A stretch of DNA of 64,000 nt from Cyclobacteriaceae bacterium YHN15 (GTDB taxonomy: Bacteria > Bacteroidota > Bacteroidia > Cytophagales > Cyclobacteriaceae), in NCBI GenBank assembly GCA_003797895.1, contig RKQB01000002.1, positions 683,354 to 747,353 of the forward strand, given 5' to 3'. A program made the position numbers and the translations under genes. Shown here one piece after another: positions 53,528 through 62,591 of this stretch. Under the pieces are notes generated by a model. The model saw nothing but the letters and a program-made list of their open reading frames with translations. It was not told where the DNA came from and ran no database searches. Positions within the stretch are counted from its first letter, which is position 1. Every line of letters begins with the position of its first letter.

Positions 53528-53747
53528 TAAGCATTCAAAATTATTGTTTTACAAGATAAAAAACCTTTAACATATTTATTTTATTTCACCTTTGTCCCAT
53601 TATCCTTCTAATAATAAGCCAGTAATACCGGTTTTCCCTTATTCTTATCACTGGTCTATATACAACAACAGTAATAAGGAATTTTATAATCTTCAAAATT
53701 TCAGAAAAATCTCAGGAATGGATCAGTCAGTATTCCTACTGGATTTT

Positions 53748-53920
53748 TTAACCCGCATTATGCAATAGGTTTCGTTATGAGGGCTGTAACTGCAATAAAA
53801 TCAGGCTGTTTGGAGAATGAGGCATAGCACCGCTATGGTGATGTCGAAAACAGCAGGGTAGTGACTGATTTTGAAGCAAAACAGACCGCAATAGGATTGC
53901 TAACGCTAAGGCGGGTTTAA
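53748..53920. repeat. Structured non-coding element with terminal inverted repeats
   Basis: Ends: AACCCGC (53750-53756) and GCGGGTT (53911-53917). Inside, AAAATCAG-GCTGTTT (53797-53811) pairs with AAACAGC (53848-53854) and, across a 10-base bulge, CTGATTTT (53865-53872). The top hairpin is CATAGC-ACC-GCTATG (53823-53837). GGGCTGT (53781-53787) can pair with ACAGACC (53881-53887) with one mismatch. GCAATAGG occurs twice (53762-53769, 53888-53895), the second inside a small hairpin GCAAT-AGG-ATTGC. Base composition is richer in G and C than the flanks. The layout fits a MITE-like or REP-like dispersed repeat or a structured RNA; it has no convincing ORF. Confidence 0.65.
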
Positions 53921-53984
53921 GGAACAGGTCAAAACAAATTTCTACCATTCAAAAATAATAGGCGCCTCAAAGGAAGGCTTTGGA

Positions 53985-53992
53985 TATATTTG
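53985..53992 (+). promoter_or_regulatory. -7 box of the M28 peptidase gene
   Basis: TATATTTG, exact TAnnTTTG. Transcription would start near 53999, downstream of the first in-frame ATG (53996), which points to the ATG at 54023 as the true start. A -33 TTG at 19 bases is not evident. Confidence 0.5.
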
Positions 53993-54022
53993 TAAATGGA
54001 CAAATTCAAAAAAACAAAGTCT

Positions 54023-56125
54023 ATGAAGAAATATTATTTACTATCATTAATTTTTGCATTGTCGCTGAGTTTACAACTCGGAGCACAATCCTTAGATGGT
54101 TTTTCAAGAACATCTGAAACCAGGCAAAAAGAAATTGAAAAGCAATTCAAGGAGGCTGTTGATTTCAGTCGTTTTAAAACACATTTGACTACCATAACGG
54201 CTGAGCCTCATACCGCCGGTAGTGCTGCAAATGAAAAGGTAAAAGATTACATGGTAGAAACCATGAAAAAAGCAGGTTGGGATGTTGAAATATATCCCTA
54301 TGATGTTTATCTGACCAAGGGACAGGGAGAATCTTTGATAGAATTGGTTTATCCCATAAGAAAACCTCTCAACCAACAAGAATATATTGTTAAAGACAAT
54401 CCATTTTCCAGTCATCAGGAACTCAAAAAAGGCTGGAACGCTTTCTCCGGCAGTGGTGACGTTACCGCAGAGGTTGTATATGCCAATTATGGCACCAAAG
54501 CCGATTTTGAGAAATTAAAGGAACTTGGTGTAGACATCAAAGGAAAAATAGTGCTGGCCCGATATGGAGGTAATTTCAGAGGATATAAGGCTAAATTTGC
54601 AGAACAACACGGGGCAGCTGGCCTGATTATTTTCACTGACCCAGCAGATGCAGGTTATGCAAGAGGACTTGTTTATCCGGAAGGGTTTCTCTTTAATGAC
54701 AATTCGATTCAAAGAGGTTCTTTGCTGACCGTGGATTGGACAGGAGATGCCTTAACACCCTTTGAACCAGCACTGCCCATCGATGGAAAAACCAAAGTAC
54801 AGAGATTAAAGCCCGAAGAGGTCAATGGTCTCCATACCATTCCGGTAACCCCTATTTCCTATGGTTCTGCTCAGGAAATATTGGAGAAAATGAATGGAAA
54901 ACCTGTGCCTCCCGGCTGGCAGGGAGGACTACCTTTTACATACAGACTTGAAGGTGGACCTGAACTATTGGTAAGACTAAAAGTAGAACAGGAACAAGGT
55001 TATGTCAGGGCGAATAATGTCGTGGCAACATTAAAAGGAGCAACAAACCCGGATGAATGGGTAATCCTTGGCTGCCATTATGATGCCTGGGCCTTTGGTT
55101 CCACGGATCCAAATTCAGGTACCGCTATGCTCTTAAGTATGACCGAAACTTTGGGGAAATTGGCGCAACAGGGAATACGACCTGCCAGATCCATCCTCAT
55201 TGCCCATTGGGATGCAGAAGAACATGGAGTAATTGGTTCCACCGAATGGGTCGAACAACTTCGCGATGAACTCAATGCCAAAGCAGTGGCTTATATCAAT
55301 TTGGATGCTGCTGTTGGAGGAAGGAATTTTGGAGCCTCAGCCTCTCCTACCATGAAAAAAATAATCATGGAATCTGCGAAGGAAGTAATGTACCCTGATT
55401 CTACAAAAACAGTTTATGAGATATGGGCAGGTAAACAAAATGAACCTAGCATTGGGAATTTAGGCGGAGGATCTGACCATATCGCTTTCTACATGCACGT
55501 GGGTGTACCTTCCATCAATGGTGGTGCCGGTGGCCCCTCTCTATACCATACCAATTATGATGACATGTACTTTTATGAAAAATTTGCTGACCCAAGCTTT
55601 AAAATGGGCGGAACAGTAGAACAAGTAATAGGAATCATTGCCCTGAGGTTGGCTAATGCCGAACTTATCCCTTATCATTTGACCCGTTATGCTACTGATC
55701 TGGACCTGCATTTTTCAAATGCAGAAAAGGGGGTAAAAAGCTTTAATAGTGATTTTGTCGGATTCGGTAAATCCAAAGAAGCCATTGTATCATTGAAAAG
55801 CAGTGCAGAAGCTTTGGAAAGCAAAATTGCAGCTGCTTTGGTCAACGGCAGTTTGGACAATAAAAAAGCCACTGCCATCAACAAAGATTTATTGGCCCTT
55901 GAAAAAAGCTTCATCGATCCAAAAGGAATGTATTTTGGAAACTGGTACAGATCTTTATATGCTTCCACTGATCCTTTCAGTGGCTATGCATCCTGGGTAC
56001 TTCCTGGAATCCAATACGAAATAGAAATGAAAAATTCCGAAAGGCTTCAGGAATGGGATGAAAGATATAGTGCTGCAATCCTTGATCTAAAAAATAAAAT
56101 GGATGCCTTGGCAGGCAAAATTTAA
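54023..56125 (+). CDS. Secreted M28B metallopeptidase (glutamate carboxypeptidase II-like)
   Basis: 700 residues from ATG 54023 (MKKYYLLSLIFALSLSLQLG, signal peptide ending GAQ); an ATG at 53996 lies before the predicted transcript start. Order: peptidase part 1 (~35-110, LTTITAEPHTAGSAANEKVKDYM), PA domain (~110-300, IVLARYGGNFRGYKA, GLIIFTDP), M28 catalytic domain (~325-540) and a helical TFR-dimerisation-like domain (~570-700). Zinc ligands: His in GCHYDAW, bridging Asp in STDPNSG, Glu pair in WDAEEHG, Asp in INLDAA, His in LYHTNYDDM. Cleaves C-terminal or dipeptide residues in the periplasm or outside. A bidirectional terminator closes the gene. Confidence 0.9.
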   Translation: MKKYYLLSLIFALSLSLQLGAQSLDGFSRTSETRQKEIEKQFKEAVDFSRFKTHLTTITAEPHTAGSAANEKVKDYMVETMKKAGWDVEIYPYDVYLTKGQGESLIELVYPIRKPLNQQEYIVKDNPFSSHQELKKGWNAFSGSGDVTAEVVYANYGTKADFEKLKELGVDIKGKIVLARYGGNFRGYKAKFAEQHGAAGLIIFTDPADAGYARGLVYPEGFLFNDNSIQRGSLLTVDWTGDALTPFEPALPIDGKTKVQRLKPEEVNGLHTIPVTPISYGSAQEILEKMNGKPVPPGWQGGLPFTYRLEGGPELLVRLKVEQEQGYVRANNVVATLKGATNPDEWVILGCHYDAWAFGSTDPNSGTAMLLSMTETLGKLAQQGIRPARSILIAHWDAEEHGVIGSTEWVEQLRDELNAKAVAYINLDAAVGGRNFGASASPTMKKIIMESAKEVMYPDSTKTVYEIWAGKQNEPSIGNLGGGSDHIAFYMHVGVPSINGGAGGPSLYHTNYDDMYFYEKFADPSFKMGGTVEQVIGIIALRLANAELIPYHLTRYATDLDLHFSNAEKGVKSFNSDFVGFGKSKEAIVSLKSSAEALESKIAAALVNGSLDNKKATAINKDLLALEKSFIDPKGMYFGNWYRSLYASTDPFSGYASWVLPGIQYEIEMKNSERLQEWDERYSAAILDLKNKMDALAGKI

Positions 56126-56159
56126 AAACAAAGGCCCCGACATTCCGGGGCCTTTGTTT
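56126..56159. terminator. Bidirectional terminator between peptidase and methyltransferase genes
   Basis: AAACAAAGGCCCCG (56126-56139), loop ACATTC, CGGGGCCTTTGTTT (56146-56159): 14 perfect pairs with A-rich and T-rich ends, between two convergent stops. Confidence 0.92.
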
Positions 56160-56162
56160 CTA

Positions 56163-57320
56163 TTATTTTTTACCCCTAAACAATTCATATTTTAATAATC
56201 TGCAATCAATAGTTCCATTATAAAATTCAATTCTTTTGGAAGTCCTCAACCCCACTCTTTTGGCCAATGCCATATTTCCGGTAAAAATATAACCCAAATA
56301 CCCTGCACATTTTTGCTTCATGAAATCCCCCATTCTTTTATACGTTTCTCCCAAATCACCTTCCTCTCCCAAACGCTCTCCATACTCAGGATTGAAAAAA
56401 ACAACCCCACTTTCATCAGGTGGAACTGTGGTTTCTTCAAAATCGCACACCTCGAAATCTATCAGTTCTTCTACCCCTGCCAAACCCGCATTCTCTTTTG
56501 CGAAAAGTATGGCCTGTTCGCTGATATCAGAAGCCACAATCTTTAATTCAGGATATTCGGTAACTTTATTTTCCATCTTCGCCCTGATTTTTTCATAGAC
56601 TTTTTCATCATACCCTTTGATATACATAAAAGCATAATGGTCTCTAAATAATCCCGGGAATCTACCTGTAGCCATTAAAGCAGCTTCAATGGCCAATGTA
56701 CCTGAACCACACATGGGGTTAATAAATGGGCTTTTTCGGTCCCATTCCGAAGCGTAAATAGTGGCGGAGGCCAATGCCTCCAACATGGGTGCATGACCTG
56801 GTATTTTTCGGTAACCGTGCTTGGCAAGGGTTTCTCCGGAGGTGTTGATATACAAAGTAGCCTGAGTGTCCTTCCAAAACATCTGAAACACTGCACCATT
56901 AAAATCAGCTCCGGTATCCGGTCTACGTCCAAATTTTTCCCTGAACTTGTCCACCACCGCATCCTTAATTTTTACATTCACAAACAAAGGATTGTTAACC
57001 GAATCATTCTCTACATGGGATACAATCGAAAAATAGGTATCCACATCAATATAATCCTCCCAGGGCAATGCTTTCACCCTTCTATAGATGTCATCTGCTT
57101 TATGTAAATAAAAAGATTTGATTTCATATAGCACATGACTGGCAGTACGCAAATGAAGATTTAAATCAATACAGTCATTCAAACTAGCAAACAATTCAAT
57201 ATGTGTTCTGAAAACCTGACTTGGGCTAAATCCCAGTTCCAAAAGTTCTTTTTCCAAATAGGGAGCAAACCTGTCCTTACAGGTCACTACCACTTTTCCT
57301 TTAAGGTCAAAATCGATCAT
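56163..57320 (-). CDS. THUMP-domain class I RNA methyltransferase (RlmL-like)
   Basis: 385 residues. N-terminal ferredoxin-like and THUMP domain (~1-155: LELGFSPSQVFRTHIELFASL, HLRTASHVLYEI), then the methyltransferase domain: PGHAPMLEALASATIYASEW, FINPMCGSGTLAIEAALMA (SAM motif I), IVASDISEQAILFAKENA, and the catalytic motif IV, which reads FFNPEYGERLG. The usual motif is NPPYGERL, so the second Pro is Glu here. E. coli RlmL methylates guanine N2 of 23S rRNA G2445; this shorter protein has only that half. Target RNA not proven. Monocistronic between convergent peptidase and the DUF4249 gene on the same strand. Confidence 0.85.
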   Translation of the reverse strand: MIDFDLKGKVVVTCKDRFAPYLEKELLELGFSPSQVFRTHIELFASLNDCIDLNLHLRTASHVLYEIKSFYLHKADDIYRRVKALPWEDYIDVDTYFSIVSHVENDSVNNPLFVNVKIKDAVVDKFREKFGRRPDTGADFNGAVFQMFWKDTQATLYINTSGETLAKHGYRKIPGHAPMLEALASATIYASEWDRKSPFINPMCGSGTLAIEAALMATGRFPGLFRDHYAFMYIKGYDEKVYEKIRAKMENKVTEYPELKIVASDISEQAILFAKENAGLAGVEELIDFEVCDFEETTVPPDESGVVFFNPEYGERLGEEGDLGETYKRMGDFMKQKCAGYLGYIFTGNMALAKRVGLRTSKRIEFYNGTIDCRLLKYELFRGKK

Positions 57321-57370
57321 ATCGTAAAAGTAAGGAAATGTATGGAGTGGAACTTAGATTATTCAAATAA

Positions 57371-58198
57371 TCAATCAGGTTCAATGGTTACGGTTTCTGA
57401 TAAAACAGGACTGACCATGAAATACCCTATAGCTTCCTGCTCACCATTTACCTTTCTGATATTTGATTGTGGGTTTTGGGGCGGTGGACTGAATAAGCCC
57501 CCGTCATTAAACAACAGGCTTACCAACTGATTGATGTAGTCAAATGCATCTTTATTCAAGCGATAAAGCTCTAATCTAATTCTGTCGTTGGCTTTAAAAG
57601 GGAAACCAGTCAATTCGAACCCGTTGTCCAGTATAGAAGTACCGAAGGTATCATCAAAGAGAAGATAATCATTTCTGTTGTTCATTAAGGTGTCATTTTT
57701 AATGACCCTCACCCTATAATTATTATTTTCAGTAAAGGGAATTTTTCCATATAACGTTAAATAGTAACCCTCCTCCCTAAAAATTCTTTCTTCTTTGAAT
57801 TCATAGATTATGCTGTCCAAAACCGGCGGCTCCAAAAGTATACCTTCGGATACATATTCATTATCATTCCATATTACCGAAAGTTGGTATTTATCTCCTA
57901 TAGTCCCACCTACGTGGAAAAAGGGGAAATACCGGTTGGCTTGATTGGAAAAACGAAATGGAATATTTAATCCTGTAGAAAGATTTCGGATGACCACAAC
58001 CGCATCCTCAATCACCTCATTGGGTTCTGTGTCATAAAAATCCTTGGATTTTGTAATCTTTACAAAATTCAGGGTTCCAGAATCTGTCCATACTCCTTCA
58101 ATTACTGGGACTGGCTCAATAGTTTCCAGTTCCAGAAAAACTTCTTCCTGACAGGAAAACAATCCAATTACACAAAAAAGGGTGATTAATTTTTTCAT
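57371..58198 (-). CDS. DUF4249 lipoprotein
   Basis: 275 residues. Lipoprotein signal MKKLITLFCVIGLFSC (Cys16). Matches DUF4249: PVPVIEGVWTDSGTLNFVKITKSKDFYDTEP-type start (from residue ~28), then IEDAVVVIRNLSTG and DKYQLSVIWNDNEYVSEG. Members are surface or outer-membrane lipoproteins encoded next to TonB receptors in Bacteroidota, probably aiding substrate capture in the way SusD does, although unrelated in sequence. It starts one base after the receptor stop, so the two are co-translated. Substrate unknown. Confidence 0.88.
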   Translation of the reverse strand: MKKLITLFCVIGLFSCQEEVFLELETIEPVPVIEGVWTDSGTLNFVKITKSKDFYDTEPNEVIEDAVVVIRNLSTGLNIPFRFSNQANRYFPFFHVGGTIGDKYQLSVIWNDNEYVSEGILLEPPVLDSIIYEFKEERIFREEGYYLTLYGKIPFTENNNYRVRVIKNDTLMNNRNDYLLFDDTFGTSILDNGFELTGFPFKANDRIRLELYRLNKDAFDYINQLVSLLFNDGGLFSPPPQNPQSNIRKVNGEQEAIGYFMVSPVLSETVTIEPD

Positions 58199-58199
58199 A

Positions 58200-60590
58200 T
58201 TAAAACTGAAAATTATAGGTTATCGCAGGTAAAAAGGTAAACAAATAGGTCATAACCACTCCTGGTCTTTTACTGACAACCTCTTCTCCTAAACTTGGAT
58301 CAAAGTCAATTTGATCATTTACAATATCCGTAAATTGGAAAGCAAATGGATTTTTCCGTCCATAAAGGTTGTAAATACTTAAATTCCAGCTGCCTCTCCA
58401 TTTTCTTCCTTTATCCGTATTTCGCCAGGTTACCGATGCATCCATCCTGTGGTAATCCGGGAAACGGTCTGCATTCCTCTGACTGCCATATAATGGCAAT
58501 CGCTGTGTGTCCACCTCATAAGACCCTACCGGGAAAGTAACCGCCTGACCAGTGGTATAAACAAATGTAACATTTGCAGACCATCTTTTTGTAAATTCAT
58601 GACTCAAAACCAACGTAATATCATGTGGTCTGTCAAAGCGGGGATTGTACCAATTATTGTCACTGATCCCATTTATTTTCCTCCATGTTCGGGAATAGGT
58701 ATAACTCAACCATCCCGTGGTTTTACCTACGTTTTTCCTGATCAAAAATTCTAATCCATAAGCATATCCGTTCCCAACCAAAATCTCTGTTTCCACATTA
58801 TCGGTAAACAAAACACTTGCTCCCTGTCTGAGATCAATAATATTCTTAAAATCTTTATAATATCCCTCTATGGAAAGTTCCCATTTATCCTGGGCTAAAT
58901 TTTGGAAAAGACCTAAGGAAACCTGATCCCCTCTGATTGGGGGAATATATGTACCTGCAGGTATCCACCTGTCAATGGGTAATCCGGCCGAACTATTGGA
59001 TGCCACCTGCACATATTGATAATTCCGGTTAAATCCACCTTTAATCGAAAGGTCATCTTTCAGGAGATACCTAAAGGAAATCCTTGGTTCAAGCCCTTGA
59101 TAAACCTTCATGTTTTCAAAGCGGCTATAAAAGACACTGTCTGTTATGGTTGCATCGGGGCTTGGAACCCCGTCCTCATAGATAAAATTGACACCTTTGC
59201 CAACTTGATTGTAGACGCTCCATCTTAAACCAGCCTCAATGCGAAGATTAGTATTTACATCTGTTGACGCCGAAACAAAAAAATTATTCTGTAGTCCATT
59301 TCTTGGATTGGTATTGATAGCTTCAATCGAAGAATTGTTACTGGGAACTAAACTAATGGGGGCAAAGTGGTACAATTGACTGTGAAAACCCCATTGTAGA
59401 TTTGTGTTTTCTGAAGGAAGATAAGACCATTGGGCTTTTACACCCGTTTCGGATAACACATTGTCCCATCGAAAACCATTATCCAAGTCATCAAATTTTA
59501 CCAGGTATTTATAATTACTATGGTAGGCATTGAGATCAAAAAAAGATTTCTCACTTATATTTCTGTTCCAAAGCACAGAAGTAATCCAATTATTCCATCC
59601 CAATCCAAATTGCCTTTCCAATCCTAAAAAATCCGACCCATAATAACTGGATAAACTGACTTTGTCTCTTTCCCCCAATTTGAATGTGAATTTTCCGCTG
59701 AGATCATAGAAGTAAAGGTCGTTATTATTGATGCTTTCATTGGAGGAAAGTCTCAAAAAGGCATCTGCATAGGTTCTTCTGCCTGAAACCGTAAAAGAAG
59801 ATTTATCTGAAAAAAGGGGGCCATCCACCGTTAACCTTGAACTTATGGTTCCTATTCCACCTTCGCCTTTTATTTTCTGGTAATTTCCTTCCCTCAAAGA
59901 AACATCAATAACAGAGGAAATCCTCCCTCCAAAATTGGCAGGGATATTTCCCTTATAAAATTCCACACCCTGTAATGCATCGGGATTAAAAACGGAAAAA
60001 AAACCAAAAAAATGAGATGGATTATAAATTGGTGCCCCATCCAGCTGAACAAGATTTTGATCTGCTGACCCTCCTCTTACAAAAAGCCCTGTTGTACCCT
60101 CTCCCGCTGTCTGCACCCCTGGCAATAATTGCAAACTTCTCAATAAATCCACTTCACCGAATAAAGCCGGAATATTTTTGAGAGTTTCAATTGGAATAGT
60201 TGATTTCCCCATATCCAAACTTTTCACATTCTGATCAGGAGCACTGTCTCTTATGATGATTTCTTCCAAGGACAATTCCTCAGGTTTTAGGAAAAATTTC
60301 AGGGGTTTATCTATATCTTTCTCGGAAATCATACGTACAGATTCTTCAAAGCCAATAAAAGATATGATCAATTTCGCAGGTAACTTAACAGCTTCAATGC
60401 TAAATCCGCCATTGATATTGCTTACCACTCCCTTTTGCGGTTCAGTTTCCCAATAAATATTGGCGCCTGGTAGTGCTTGATCGCTTTCTATCTCAAAAAC
60501 AGTTCCTTTAATGAAAACAACTTGTTGTGAATGAACAGAAAAGACAATCCCAAAATATAGAACACCCAACAGCGCAGGTAAAAATCTCAT
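58200..60590 (-). CDS. TonB-dependent receptor paired with DUF4249
   Basis: 796 residues. Signal peptide (ends SVHSQQ), CarboxypepD_reg-like domain (~25-105: VFIKGTVFEIESDQALPGANIYWE, GFSIEAVKLPAKLIISFIGFE), plug (~125-225, LQLLPGVQTAGEGTTGLFVRGG and LVQLDGAPIYNPSHFFGFFSVF), then the barrel, ending with an aromatic strand (PAITYNFQF). The plug sequence is that of the FecA/CirA-like group common beside DUF4249 genes, not SusC. Energised by TonB-ExbBD. First gene of a two-gene operon; divergent from batB with a 110-base gap. Confidence 0.9.
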   Translation of the reverse strand: MRFLPALLGVLYFGIVFSVHSQQVVFIKGTVFEIESDQALPGANIYWETEPQKGVVSNINGGFSIEAVKLPAKLIISFIGFEESVRMISEKDIDKPLKFFLKPEELSLEEIIIRDSAPDQNVKSLDMGKSTIPIETLKNIPALFGEVDLLRSLQLLPGVQTAGEGTTGLFVRGGSADQNLVQLDGAPIYNPSHFFGFFSVFNPDALQGVEFYKGNIPANFGGRISSVIDVSLREGNYQKIKGEGGIGTISSRLTVDGPLFSDKSSFTVSGRRTYADAFLRLSSNESINNNDLYFYDLSGKFTFKLGERDKVSLSSYYGSDFLGLERQFGLGWNNWITSVLWNRNISEKSFFDLNAYHSNYKYLVKFDDLDNGFRWDNVLSETGVKAQWSYLPSENTNLQWGFHSQLYHFAPISLVPSNNSSIEAINTNPRNGLQNNFFVSASTDVNTNLRIEAGLRWSVYNQVGKGVNFIYEDGVPSPDATITDSVFYSRFENMKVYQGLEPRISFRYLLKDDLSIKGGFNRNYQYVQVASNSSAGLPIDRWIPAGTYIPPIRGDQVSLGLFQNLAQDKWELSIEGYYKDFKNIIDLRQGASVLFTDNVETEILVGNGYAYGLEFLIRKNVGKTTGWLSYTYSRTWRKINGISDNNWYNPRFDRPHDITLVLSHEFTKRWSANVTFVYTTGQAVTFPVGSYEVDTQRLPLYGSQRNADRFPDYHRMDASVTWRNTDKGRKWRGSWNLSIYNLYGRKNPFAFQFTDIVNDQIDFDPSLGEEVVSKRPGVVMTYLFTFLPAITYNFQF

Positions 60591-60700
60591 GGTTATGCAA
60601 TGTTTTGAATTAGTAACGCAGATTTGGTATCAGCTGTTGAAAAATAGAGCAATAATTTCTTAATCCTTTTCTTTTCATCATTATTTTATAATTTCAGGCC

Positions 60701-61666
60701 ATGATATGGGCATATCCGGACATTAATCTTATTACCTGGCTGGCAGTTATTTTTGGACTGCTGTATTTTGGTTATTTATTCAGGTTTTATTTAATCAACA
60801 AGAAGCTGAATGTAAGCAGGCACAGATTGTTCTTAAAACTCTTGCTTAGAGGCTCCTATTTTATATTGTTTTTAATCGCCCTTGCCGGGCCTTCCATCGG
60901 TACTTCTTTAAAAGAAATCAAAGAAGAAGGCAAGGATATATTTATTGCGATTGATTTATCGCAATCTATGAATGCAACGGATATTGGTCCAAGCCGGCTT
61001 CAAAGGATTAAATTCGAGCTGAAAAATCTCGTCAAAAGATTTTCGGGCGACAGAATTGGTATCATTATTTTCAGTTCTGAAGCATTCATTCAATGTCCCT
61101 TAACCTTTGACCAAAACGTACTCCAGCTACACTTGGATGGATTAAATACCGGCCTGGTACCCAATCAGGGCACTGATTTAAGCAGTCCATTGGAGATGGC
61201 TTTAAGCAGATATGTGATGGAAGAAAGCAATGAGGTCAAATCCAAATCCGTTATCTTGATTTCAGATGGAGAAGATTTTGCGGATAATTTCAGAGATATC
61301 ACATCAAAACTTGTAGATGCAGGCATCAAAGTATTCAGTTTGGGAGTAGGCACATCACAAGGAAGTACCATACCTAGAGGTAATGGATTGATTACCGATT
61401 CAAAAACTAACCAACCTGCCATCACAAGATTGGAATCCAGCAACCTCAAATTGATAGCAGCACAAACAGACGGTCAATATTTTGAGTTATCAGATGAAGT
61501 TCAGGAAATCCCTGATCTTATCATGGCCATTGAAAGAGTGGAAGGTACGGTGACAGGATCAAGAATGGTAGAAGCCTCTGCAAATAAATATTTCTATTTC
61601 CTGCTAATTGGCCTATTTTTGGCTGTCATTGACATGATCCTTCCATTTAAAACCATTAAATTGTAA
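60701..61666 (+). CDS. batB: VWA-domain membrane protein BatB
   Basis: 321 residues. Two N-terminal membrane segments (LITWLAVIFGLLYFGYLF; YFILFLIALAG), then a von Willebrand A domain (~78-270) with a full MIDAS: DLSQS (Asp85, Ser87, Ser89), the Thr in NQGTDL and ISDGEDF. A last membrane segment (FYFLLIGLFLAVIDMILP) is at the C-terminus. This is the Bat (Bacteroides aerotolerance) arrangement. Role: envelope stress or oxygen tolerance, mechanism unknown. batC follows after 17 bases. The usual moxR, batA, batD and batE genes are not adjacent in this window. Confidence 0.85.
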   Translation: MIWAYPDINLITWLAVIFGLLYFGYLFRFYLINKKLNVSRHRLFLKLLLRGSYFILFLIALAGPSIGTSLKEIKEEGKDIFIAIDLSQSMNATDIGPSRLQRIKFELKNLVKRFSGDRIGIIIFSSEAFIQCPLTFDQNVLQLHLDGLNTGLVPNQGTDLSSPLEMALSRYVMEESNEVKSKSVILISDGEDFADNFRDITSKLVDAGIKVFSLGVGTSQGSTIPRGNGLITDSKTNQPAITRLESSNLKLIAAQTDGQYFELSDEVQEIPDLIMAIERVEGTVTGSRMVEASANKYFYFLLIGLFLAVIDMILPFKTIKL

Positions 61667-61683
61667 CCGCAACCAATTCAATA

Positions 61684-62532
61684 ATGATGCTTTTCAGATT
61701 CCTTCTATTTTCATTGCTTTTCATACCCTCCTCCTGGTTAGAGATAGGTAAAAAAAACAGTGCAATTAGAGCTGCTGCCCGAAGTTATGCAGAAACCGAC
61801 TATGAAGCTTCTGTTGCCAACCATTTGAAATTATTCTCTGATTTTGGAATCAATACGCCAAATTCAAATTTCAATTTAGCTTTAAGTTATCATTATAATG
61901 GGCAGTTGGAAGAAGCTCAAAGGACATATCAAAGCCTTCAGAGTTCCTCAGATAACTTTATTGCCTCTTTTGCAGCCAATCAGAACGGAATCTTGCTTGC
62001 TGGCCAAAATAGTTATGAGGAGGCCTTAGCTGCTTTCAAATTTTCCCTGATCAAGGATCCGACCAACGAAGCTGCAAGATACAATTTTGAGTTGCTCAGC
62101 AGATGGCTCGAGGAAAATCCTGACCAACAACAGCAGCAGGATGACGAAGGAGAGAATCAGGAAGATCAGGAAGACCAAGAGGACCAGGATAAAGATCAGG
62201 AACAACAGAAAGAGAGTTCCGAAAAGAAAGACGGTGAAGGTGATGAAAAAACCGAGGAAGACAATGCTACTGAGTCCGAGAAAAAAGATGACAAGTCCGG
62301 TGAAAAATCCCAACAAGAGCAGGATTCCGATGAACCGTCAGATTTGGAATCAGACCTGAGCGACAGGGAAAAAGCAATGGAAAAACTAAAGGAAAAGCTC
62401 CAGGAAATGAATCTTACGCCCGAACAGGCCGCTCAGATTTTGGAAGCCATGAATGCCGCGGAGCTCCGTTATATCCAGCAAAACCGGAAAACGCCAACAA
62501 AGAAACCGGATCGGGGATTGCCCGATTGGTAG
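61684..62532 (+). CDS. batC: TPR protein BatC
   Basis: 282 residues. Signal or anchor peptide at the N-terminus (MLFRFLLFSLLFIPSSW), then three TPR-like repeats (~25-130: FNLALSYHYNGQLEEAQRTYQSL, YEEALAAFKFSLIKDPTNEAARYNFELL). From ~137 to ~225 comes a low-complexity Gln/Glu/Asp/Lys stretch (DNA 62110-62350) that is surely disordered, followed by a helix (REKAMEKLKEKLQEMNLTPEQAAQILEAM) and a Lys/Arg tail. This is the typical BatC layout. It probably works with BatB at the periplasmic face. ATG 61684 or 61687. Confidence 0.8.
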   Translation: MMLFRFLLFSLLFIPSSWLEIGKKNSAIRAAARSYAETDYEASVANHLKLFSDFGINTPNSNFNLALSYHYNGQLEEAQRTYQSLQSSSDNFIASFAANQNGILLAGQNSYEEALAAFKFSLIKDPTNEAARYNFELLSRWLEENPDQQQQQDDEGENQEDQEDQEDQDKDQEQQKESSEKKDGEGDEKTEEDNATESEKKDDKSGEKSQQEQDSDEPSDLESDLSDREKAMEKLKEKLQEMNLTPEQAAQILEAMNAAELRYIQQNRKTPTKKPDRGLPDW

Positions 62533-62591
62533 GGAGTGTGATGGGTATGAAGAATGGAAAATGTAGAATTAAGAATTAAATATAAACCCAA

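Larger units (their letters stand above)
53455..54022. other. Intergenic region with operator-like boxes and a structured repeat
   Basis: 568 bases between the Nudix regulator and the divergent M28 peptidase. Left: AT-rich promoter side with two TGTAAAT-type boxes. Middle: nothing recognised at 53530-53740. Right: the structured element 53748-53920, then the peptidase promoter. Confidence 0.6.

Noticed and set aside
53777..53827. Short ORF (MRAVTAIKSGCLENEA) inside the structured element
   Set aside because: Sixteen codons that follow the palindromic arms; the pairing explains the sequence better than coding.
62110..62350. Possible tandem repeat or CRISPR-like pattern in GAAGAYCARGA-rich DNA
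   Set aside because: It is the low-complexity Glu/Gln/Asp/Lys segment of BatC, with no fixed repeat-spacer period.
60701..62532. VWA plus TPR genes as a defence or MoxR-VWA system
   Set aside because: No MoxR ATPase or effector adjoins; the domain layout is that of BatB and BatC.
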